Below, in pieces: positions 57,827 through 64,000 of a DNA stretch of 64,000 nt. The translations under genes and the position numbers were made by a program. Numbering within the stretch: position 1 is the stretch's first letter; each line of letters begins with the position of its first letter. The notes beneath the pieces are model-generated. The model made no database searches, was not told where the DNA came from, and saw only the letters and a program-made list of their open reading frames with translations. Source of the DNA: Alicyclobacillus fastidiosus (GTDB lineage Bacteria > Bacillota > Bacilli > Alicyclobacillales > Alicyclobacillaceae); NCBI RefSeq assembly GCF_026651875.1, contig NZ_CP104067.1:2108001-2172000 (forward strand), in the 5' to 3' direction.

Positions 57827-58150
57827 TCATGAACTAACGCGTGCTGTTTTCCGCAACTTAAAAAGCAGAAAAACGCGGCGTTTCGATATACCGCGTTTTG
57901 CATAACAATACAGGATTGGACGGGTGTCGATGTTGAAAGCCACCTTTAGTCCCATAGCCTCTCGGTATTGGATTTTCACTGATTCCCCAGGGGTTCTGTC
58001 CTTGAGGGAATCTTCGTTTGCCCCCATGTTCATGTACCCCACTTGACAATTCAAAATTGGAAATTCATCGCCGCCAGGAGAAGAAACTGTGGTATTTACA
58101 CCAAATTTTACTTGACTTTTCAGAATGACCCCAACAATCCCCGAGAAGGG
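57827..58150 (-). pseudogene. Unrecognised protein remnant without a clear start
   Basis: The minus-strand frame is open from about 58150 to 57827 and looks protein-like (FGVNTTVSSPGGDEFPILNC, then DRTPGESVKIQYREAMGLKV). No ATG or GTG with a ribosome site begins it; the first usable codon is TTG 58054. The final codons run through a perfect hairpin, AAAACGCGG / CCGCGTTTT (57870-57899), which on this strand is a terminator. I infer a fragment of a gene. Family not recognised. Confidence 0.35.
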
Positions 58151-58187
58151 CTAACCGCTCTATCTTATCTGAATTGGGGTTACGTTA

Positions 58188-59190
58188 ATGTTGCCAGTGG
58201 TCAGGTCTCATGAGCAGTACCAATCGTTCGTTCAGCAACAACTGCATATTCACTATGCAAATGGGTCGCTTCGGTTTGTCTCCAAAGACTGGTCACTTGT
58301 TAAGAAATTCTGGATCACCGACCTCTCGGGCACGTTTAACTTACTCCAAGAAAATTTCTCGTGTCGTGGTCCAAAGTCCATTGACCCTGCCGACTTACTG
58401 CGTTCGTATCTGCTCATGCTTCAGGTTGGAGAACCATCTGTCACAGAGTGGGTCAATCAATTACGGCGCTGCCCATTGTATGCTATCCTTAGCGGCTTTC
58501 AGTACGGGCAAACGCCAGGCGTTGGTACGTTCTACGGCTTCTTCCGACGGTTGTGGTCTTGTGACTCTGCAAATCTTTCACCCAAACACAGACTCAACCG
58601 TAAGAAAATCAAAGGTGGCAAAAAGGGTGAAAAGGCACCCACCAAAGCGTACAGCAAAATCGTAAAACTAATGACTCAACTACAGAAGCGTTCCAGCAAC
58701 AAAGTCCAACCTTTCGACGTTCTACTTAGGTTATTTCAACGTCAATTTCTTGTCGTCTCTGCGAAATCCAGCTTATTAGGTAATACCTGTGCCCTTTCTA
58801 TTGCTAGCGATGGAATGTCACTTCAGACAGCTACCCAAGTTCGTAGTCGGCCTCGGCGTTGTACCATGCAGGTGCTATCGTATCTACTCCCAACCCGACT
58901 GTGACATGGGGTGGGACAGTTATCGAAACAAATATTCTTCGGTTATCACCTCTATACATTTGTTGCTGCCGATAGCCCCTATGACCTACCGCTCTATCCC
59001 AGGTTACAGCGAGCTTCCCGCCATGATGCGACATCGTGGGTGGTTAGTGCCCGTGAGTTTGTTGAACGCTTTCGTGATTACACCTGGGACAAGGCAATTT
59101 TAGATGCTGCACACGACGCGCTGCCAATTTACGAGTACCTTCATTCGCGAAGTATTAAGCCGTTCATTGATTTGAACTTGCGCACCCTTT
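58188..59190 (+). pseudogene. Shattered DDE transposase
   Basis: The first frame (58188 to about 58830) includes SIDPADLLRSYLLMLQVGEP, VGTFYGFFRRLW and LSIASDGMSLQ. The next pieces are in two other frames: YSQPDCDMGWDSYRNKY, then GYHLYTFVAADSPYDLPLYP and KAILDAAHDALPIYEYL. At least two frameshifts, near 58860 and 58930, and loss of the 3' end. It is a transposase of a family different from copies 1 and 2; intact inverted repeats were not found. Confidence 0.75.
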
Positions 59191-59244
59191 ACCACACAAT
59201 CATGGCGTCGCCCGTCGTTTTTTGGAAATACCCCACGGTATTGA

Positions 59245-59946
59245 CTAATCTAGCGGTTCAAATCGACCTAACCAAGGCTGAACATGATGATGCATCTTGC
59301 TCTGTACACTATTTTGATGTACACGATGTTCATCAGTTATAAAGTTTATAGGATGAAAATCCCAGTATTCTGCCAATCGGCTAAAGAAAATTGCATCAGC
59401 ATATCCCCAATATGACGGATTATCATCCCAATGTGTTACAACCTCAAAACAACTGCGACGGTGCATAATAGAATTGTGATCTACTCTGTTAAATGGTGAA
59501 CGAGTAATTCCAATTAAAGGGCGAATGGATTGCGACATAATCCCGTATTGATTTATTATGACAACTCGCTGCGACCCATACACAACAGAAATATCGGGTC
59601 TGTTCCTAAAAACATCAACCATTCTTTCGAATCGTTCCGGATAGTAGATATCGTCATCAGTGAGATAGGAAACCAATTCACCTGTAAGGTGTGGAATCGC
59701 CAAATTAATACACGAAGCATATCGGGTTGTTTTCAATCGGTCTTCTTGCAATACACCGGACTGTATCACTGTACACCTCGGTTCACGCGAGGCAATATTG
59801 TTTAACACTTCTTTCGTTTCTTCATTTGAATTATCGTCTACTATAAAAAGCTCCCAGTCAGAGTAGGTCTGTCTTTGAACGCTAGCAACAGATTCACGAA
59901 TCTGCCTAGAACGATTATAACTAGTTAAGATTACACTAACCTTCAA
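59245..59946 (-). CDS. Family 2 glycosyltransferase
   Basis: GT-A fold enzyme that transfers a sugar from a nucleotide donor. N-terminus VSVILTSYNRSRQIRESVASV, nucleotide-binding FIVDDNSN, and metal-binding YLTDDD. 233 aa. The TTG at 59946 is 8 bases after AGGAGG. Only the N-terminal catalytic domain is present. The last residues overlap the end of the transposase remnant, so the C-terminus may have been remodelled by that insertion. Donor and acceptor unknown. Confidence 0.85.
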   Translation of the reverse strand: MKVSVILTSYNRSRQIRESVASVQRQTYSDWELFIVDDNSNEETKEVLNNIASREPRCTVIQSGVLQEDRLKTTRYASCINLAIPHLTGELVSYLTDDDIYYPERFERMVDVFRNRPDISVVYGSQRVVIINQYGIMSQSIRPLIGITRSPFNRVDHNSIMHRRSCFEVVTHWDDNPSYWGYADAIFFSRLAEYWDFHPINFITDEHRVHQNSVQSKMHHHVQPWLGRFEPLD

Positions 59947-60250
59947 AAGCGATTCCTCCTATTACTGTGATCTTGATGACTCTTCCCTTCAACACATGAC
60001 CAAATGGTCTGATATCCCTAACGACGTATTTTATGCTAGATGTTCGGAAACGACCGTGACAGCTGACCTTTTGACAGTACCAAAAATAAATTCCCCGATA
60101 CTCGTGCAGCAGTATCAAGAAATTCCGCTGTTGCCAAGGTCAGTCCTCAAACAATACTCATAAACCAAATAAGTGATGCCACTTCAACTTCAAACGAATA
60201 GTCGGCCATTTTATGGATGCATGTAGGGTTTTAAAGGAGGGGGACATGAA
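59947..60250. other. Divergent gap between two glycosyltransferase genes
   Basis: 304 bases, AT-rich. It must hold promoters for both genes, but I see no pair of boxes I would defend, and no gene. Confidence 0.4.
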
Positions 60251-60967
60251 ATGGAGACAGTTAGTGTCGTAATTCCAGTCCATAATCATGAACAATTCAT
60301 CGGGGAAACGATTGAAAGTGTGCTAAACCAGTCACATCCTCATATTCAAATCATCGTAGTAGATGATGGGTCTACGGATGGTACACGCAATATACTTGAA
60401 ACGTACAAAGAAAAAATTACAGTCATTCGACAAATGAATGCCGGTGTGGTGGCTGCAAGAAATTCCGGGATTCAACAAGCTACTGGAGACTATGTATGTA
60501 TCTTGGACTGTGATGACATATTCCTTCCAAAAAAAGTCGAGTTTCAACTCTCTGTTTTTCGGAACAGACCTGGTGTAGGACTTGTACATACCGGTGCAAC
60601 GGTAGTACAAAGAGGCGTTACGGGGTGGGAAGTTTGGTATCATTACATCCCAAACGATTACAATTCCAGGGAAGAATACATGGAGGCTTTGATAAGATCA
60701 AATATTATTGTTTGTTCAACTGTCATGGTAAAACGTGAATTGTTTTCTCAAGTAGGGTTATTCGATGACAACTATCGTTACAATGGGGAAGATTATGATA
60801 TGTGGTTACGACTGCTTACTTGTTGTAACTTTGGTTGCATTCCTCAAGTACTGCTGCATTACCGCTGGCATGGTGCCAACATGAGTAGATTTATGGACCA
60901 ATCCATGATTCGTAGCATTCAAATAGAAGGTGCTAAACGGTTTGGTCGTGATTTTAACCATGGCTAG
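60251..60967 (+). CDS. Family 2 glycosyltransferase
   Basis: 238 aa. VSVVIPVHNHEQFIGETIESVLNQ, IIVVDDGSTDGT, and CILDCDDIFLP (DxD) mark a GT-A fold; RYNGEDYDMWLRL near residue 180-195 contains the catalytic-base-like ED. GGAGGGGG precedes the ATG. Part of the glycan cassette; sugar specificity cannot be read from sequence. Confidence 0.88.
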   Translation: METVSVVIPVHNHEQFIGETIESVLNQSHPHIQIIVVDDGSTDGTRNILETYKEKITVIRQMNAGVVAARNSGIQQATGDYVCILDCDDIFLPKKVEFQLSVFRNRPGVGLVHTGATVVQRGVTGWEVWYHYIPNDYNSREEYMEALIRSNIIVCSTVMVKRELFSQVGLFDDNYRYNGEDYDMWLRLLTCCNFGCIPQVLLHYRWHGANMSRFMDQSMIRSIQIEGAKRFGRDFNHG

Positions 60968-61229
60968 CGCATTTCACTAATTATACTCCTCCATGACTAG
61001 AAGCTACGGTGGTCAACAAAGTTTTCCCAACTGGTAGAGTAGGTTTGATTTCAAAATCAATGGCTGGAAAATTTTTATATGTTGGATATTTCCCCGTGTC
61101 ATCGCTAAATCTTTCTGCGTAAAAATGAAGATGTTCGTATGAGCATGAGATATATGAGCGTAAAGAAGCTTTCATGGGGCTCATGTCTGTACAAATTTAC
61201 GGACTGCATGAAAAAAGGAGGGATGAGCG

Positions 61230-61928
61230 ATGTACAGTTCTGACAAGATAATTTCAATTAGAACGTCAGATATTTATACACACGCATATGAAAAAACAGC
61301 TCCCCTGATCACGGTCTGTATTGCGACATATAATCGAGCTAATTTACTATTAACGCGGAGCTTACGGTCTGTTATAAACCAAACATACACGAATCTTCAA
61401 ATCATAGTAATTGGTGATGGCTGTACAGACAACACGGAGGACATTGTAAGGTCATTTGACGACCCAAGAATTCACTTTGAGAATCTCCCGCAACATGGGA
61501 TGTACCCAACGGATCCGTATCAGCGATGGCAAGTTGCGGGCACAATCCCTTTGAATCGAGCACTGGAGTTGGCTACGGGAGATTTCGTCACCCATTTAGA
61601 CGATGATGACGAATTTGTACCTCACCGAATCGAGAGATTAGTGGAATACGCGATATCCACCAAAGCTGACTTCATATTTCATCCCTTTTATTGGGAATGC
61701 TCTCCGAGTCAATGGACCATCAATGACGCACGGTCGCTAGAACACTCAAATGTAACCACTTCATCAGTTTTTTATCATCACTGGTTTAAGTATGTACCTT
61801 GGGATCTCAACGCTTACTTAATTGGTGAACCCGGAGATTGGAACCGATTTAAAAAGGTCAAAGAGTTAGGTGCGAAAACGGTGAGATGCCCTGATGTACT
61901 TACTCTAAAATTCAATTTTTCGAGGTGA
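61230..61928 (+). CDS. Family 2 glycosyltransferase
   Basis: 232 aa. LITVCIATYNRANLLLTRSL, IIVIGDGCTDNT, and HLDDDDEFVP (DxD). An N-terminal leader of about 25 residues precedes the GT-A core. AAGGAGGG precedes the ATG. The stop overlaps the region of the next gene's ribosome site, so it is co-transcribed with the aminotransferase. Confidence 0.87.
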   Translation: MYSSDKIISIRTSDIYTHAYEKTAPLITVCIATYNRANLLLTRSLRSVINQTYTNLQIIVIGDGCTDNTEDIVRSFDDPRIHFENLPQHGMYPTDPYQRWQVAGTIPLNRALELATGDFVTHLDDDDEFVPHRIERLVEYAISTKADFIFHPFYWECSPSQWTINDARSLEHSNVTTSSVFYHHWFKYVPWDLNAYLIGEPGDWNRFKKVKELGAKTVRCPDVLTLKFNFSR

Positions 61929-61936
61929 AACACAGT

Positions 61937-63049
61937 ATGATTGAAATACCATTTCTAAAACCTAATGTAGTGAAAAACGAAGCCTATCTACCTTATTTAG
62001 ATCAGATTGATATTTCACGAGTTTACAGTAATTACGGGCCGTTAAACGATCTCTTTGAACAACGTGTGTTGTTAGAATATTTCAATAATGAAGGTGCCGT
62101 TTCAACCGTCAACAACGCTACAACTGGCCTGATATTAGCTATCAGTGCTTGTAAGCGTAAAGGCGGAAAATACGCACTCATGCCGAGCTTTACGTTTTCT
62201 GCCACTCCGCTAGCAGCAATTTGGGCGGGATTAGAGCCATATTTTATAGATATAAGTGAAGATAACTGGTGTATGAATGAGAACATCGTAAAAGAGGTCA
62301 TTGAAAAACTTGGTGATGACGTGGCCGTCGTTGTCCCTTATGCGACATTTGGAACCTGGCTCGACTTGAGTTACTATATGTCACTGATGAATCAGGGAAT
62401 ACCCGTGGTGGTTGACGCCGCTGCAAGCTTTGGTACATGTCTTGATAAACAATTTGGTACTGCGTTCGACGGCGCAATTGTATTTAGTTTTCATGCAACG
62501 AAAGCGTTCGGAATTGGTGAAGGAGGTCTCGTATACAGCAGTGATCAAAACCTCATTAAAAGGATACGTGAAGCAGCTAATTTTGGATTTAACGGGGACA
62601 GGGAATCGTGTCTGTTAGGCCTTAACGGTAAGACTTCGGAATATACGGCTGCAATTGCACTAGCTACGCTACCGGAGTTCCCTGAAAAGAAAAAAGTACG
62701 TAATAAAATCAGAGAATGGTACTTGGACACGATGAAGTCCTCCCATTTGCAAGAGCGAGGATGGAGGATTCAAGAAACGAAGGGTTCTATTGCGCACCAA
62801 TTCTTTCCGATCTTATGCCCTAAAGATCAAGTAAATAGTGATTTAGTTAAAAGATTAGAAACCCAAGGAATACAGGTACGTCATTATTTTTCCCCTGCCT
62901 GTCATGAACAAGAAATGTTTCGGTCTTACCCTCGATCAAATCTATCAGTCACAGACGAAATTCAAAAACGGATTCTCAGTTTACCATTGTGGGAGGAAAT
63001 GGATGAAAATCACGTGATACGGGTAGTAAGGAGCTTAGTTAATGGCTAA
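61937..63049 (+). CDS. DegT/DnrJ/EryC1-family PLP aminotransferase
   Basis: Converts a keto nucleotide sugar to an amino sugar in this family. PLP Lys near residue 189 in FSFHATKAFGIGEGG; VVVDAAASFG carries the PLP-ring Asp; SNYGPLNDLFE is the usual start segment. 370 aa. ATG 61937 is 9 bases after GAGGTGA; a GTG at 61925 overlaps the ribosome site. It overlaps the acyltransferase gene by 8 bases, suggesting consecutive steps. Confidence 0.88.
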   Translation: MIEIPFLKPNVVKNEAYLPYLDQIDISRVYSNYGPLNDLFEQRVLLEYFNNEGAVSTVNNATTGLILAISACKRKGGKYALMPSFTFSATPLAAIWAGLEPYFIDISEDNWCMNENIVKEVIEKLGDDVAVVVPYATFGTWLDLSYYMSLMNQGIPVVVDAAASFGTCLDKQFGTAFDGAIVFSFHATKAFGIGEGGLVYSSDQNLIKRIREAANFGFNGDRESCLLGLNGKTSEYTAAIALATLPEFPEKKKVRNKIREWYLDTMKSSHLQERGWRIQETKGSIAHQFFPILCPKDQVNSDLVKRLETQGIQVRHYFSPACHEQEMFRSYPRSNLSVTDEIQKRILSLPLWEEMDENHVIRVVRSLVNG

Positions 63050-63707
63050 TAAACTGGTAATTTGGGGATGCGGAGGAATGGCACGAGAGGTGAATTGGTT
63101 GTGTCAACAACTAGGTCATGACGTTGCAGGATATCTGGATGAACGACCAGAGTTTCGTGGTCGAATCACTGACGGTTTGCCAGTCATAGGGGACTTACTG
63201 GACATACCGCATTTGAAAGATGAAGTTCATGTCGTATGCGCGAGTGTTGGAGATCCAGCCCTAAAGAAAAAGTTCGTCGATAAGACATTGCAATATGGTT
63301 TCAGAGTAGCAGATTCGCTTGTGCATCCATCTGTGTTTATTTCAAAACAAAACCACATTGGAACGGGTACGATTATTTGCGCGGGTGCAATCATAACAAC
63401 AAATGTTAGGATTGGTGATTTTGTCATTGTAAATGTCAATGCAAGCCTCTCCCACGATACGATTGTTGAAGACTACGTAACGATCTCTCCAGGTGCCACT
63501 GTTTGCGGGAACGTAACCATAGGTCAGTCAACATTTATAGGTGCTGGGTCTACAGTAAAGGAGAAAGTTAGAATAGGTTCGCGTGCAGTGATTGGTGGAG
63601 GGGCATTTGTCAAGGACAATGTACACAGCATGTCCCTTTATGCCGGAGTACCGGCAGTATTTAAGAAAGATCTAAGCGTAACGACAGACCCTTCTGTACA
63701 AGAATAG
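63042..63707 (+). CDS. NeuD/PglD-type sugar O/N-acyltransferase
   Basis: The N-terminal Rossmann-like domain binds the sugar nucleotide (LVIWGCGGMAREVNWL). The C-terminal left-handed beta helix has hexapeptide repeats (GTGTIICAGAIITTNVRIGD, VTIGQSTFIGAGSTV) and the likely catalytic His in VNASLSHDTIVED. 221 aa. Coupled to the aminotransferase gene. N-acetylation of the amino sugar made upstream is inferred. Confidence 0.88.
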   Translation: MANKLVIWGCGGMAREVNWLCQQLGHDVAGYLDERPEFRGRITDGLPVIGDLLDIPHLKDEVHVVCASVGDPALKKKFVDKTLQYGFRVADSLVHPSVFISKQNHIGTGTIICAGAIITTNVRIGDFVIVNVNASLSHDTIVEDYVTISPGATVCGNVTIGQSTFIGAGSTVKEKVRIGSRAVIGGGAFVKDNVHSMSLYAGVPAVFKKDLSVTTDPSVQE

Positions 63708-63755
63708 AGGTTGCTATTGAGTACCCTTCGGTTATCCCCTTGCGTATGAATCGCC

Positions 63756-63781
63756 CCTCTGAGTGTAGAGTTACTCAGAGG
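63756..63781 (+). repeat. Inverted repeat after the acyltransferase gene
   Basis: Perfect 9-bp CCTCTGAGT / ACTCAGAGG, 8-base loop. No T-run on either strand, so its role as terminator is uncertain. Confidence 0.5.
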
Positions 63782-63855
63782 AATTGATTCTAGATATCGA
63801 CTATGAAAGCGTTTAGAAAAAACAGACCCATTTTTGTCCGGATTACCACGACACT

Positions 63856-64000
63856 TCATGGTAGGTAGTTTTTAATGAAAATCCTGTGATTCCGTTCATA
63901 AGCCGCTGCTTTAGTGCTCCATTCATCTGGGTTGCCAATTGGGACATCGAAGCCATGTTTACACCAAGGTGTATGCTGATTTGGTACCCCGACTAAATAC
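63856..64000 (-). CDS. C-terminal end of an unidentified gene (runs off the right edge)
   Basis: The minus-strand frame is open from 64000 to a TGA at 63856-63858, giving 48 codons: LVGVPNQHTPWCKHGFDVPI, then GNPDEWSTKAAAYERNHRIF. Composition looks coding. It converges on the glycan cassette and might belong to it. Family not recognised. Confidence 0.5.
   Translation of the reverse strand, partial: YLVGVPNQHTPWCKHGFDVPIGNPDEWSTKAAAYERNHRIFIKNYLP

Noticed and set aside
60981..61184. 67-codon minus-strand frame between two glycosyltransferase genes
   Set aside because: Antisense to the gap, no motif, no supporting start signal.
63638..63859. 73-codon minus-strand frame overlapping the acyltransferase end
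   Set aside because: Shadow of the real gene and of the inverted repeat; no support.

Overview
This window is a Bacillota chromosome segment, most likely from the Alicyclobacillus/Alicyclobacillaceae neighbourhood of the Bacillales. The evidence is endospore genes (sigK, gpr, a SASP, yqfC, yqfD, pgpH), near-complete synteny with the Bacillus subtilis yqeG-comE-holA-lepA-hrcA-dnaK-rpsU-phoH-era-recO-dnaG-sigA block, a fairly GC-rich core by eye, and many GTG/TTG starts with strong AGGAGG-type Shine-Dalgarno sites. The genus is an inference; no marker in the window fixes it.

Bases 1-49200 are core genome. In order: a NarL-type two-component pair (5' edge), sigK, the yqeG-yqeH-aroE-nadD-yqeK-rsfS-methyltransferase operon, mntR (opposite strand), comEA-comEC, a type II NADH dehydrogenase-like enzyme, holA, a SASP, rpsT, gpr, a divergent citA/citR pair, a lytic transglycosylase, two membrane/secreted proteins, lepA-hemW, the CIRCE-controlled hrcA-grpE-dnaK-dnaJ heat-shock operon, prmA-rsmE-mtaB-NUDIX/deoC fusion, a Na/Pi cotransporter, rpsU-yqeY, yqfC-yqfD, phoH-pgpH-ybeY-dgkA-era-yqzL-recO-ppsR, the dnaG-sigA operon, a YdcF-family protein, trmK-nif3 and the RNase P RNA. 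Several genes present at these places in B. subtilis are not seen here: yhbY, comER, comEB, spoIIP, cdd and glyQS.

From about 49200 to 64000 the character changes to AT-richer, gene-poor accessory DNA. It holds a decayed FtsK/SpoIIIE-type translocase, an integrase tail, a broken amidase, two inverted copies of one IS5/IS1182-type insertion sequence (one intact with a 6-bp target duplication, one frameshifted), a third shattered transposase, a lone thymidine kinase, and a glycan module. That module has three family-2 glycosyltransferases, a DegT-type aminotransferase and a NeuD/PglD-type acyltransferase. I read this as the scar of one or more integrated elements just downstream of rnpB, followed by a surface-glycan cassette that continues past the right edge.

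The items that most deserve a second look are the single-polypeptide NUDIX-DeoC fusion, a ComEC that ends before its metallo-beta-lactamase domain, a type-A-like RNase P RNA with an enlarged P19-position insert in a Bacillales genome, a 400-base structured leader before dnaG-sigA, and the decayed conjugative element plus amino-sugar cassette.
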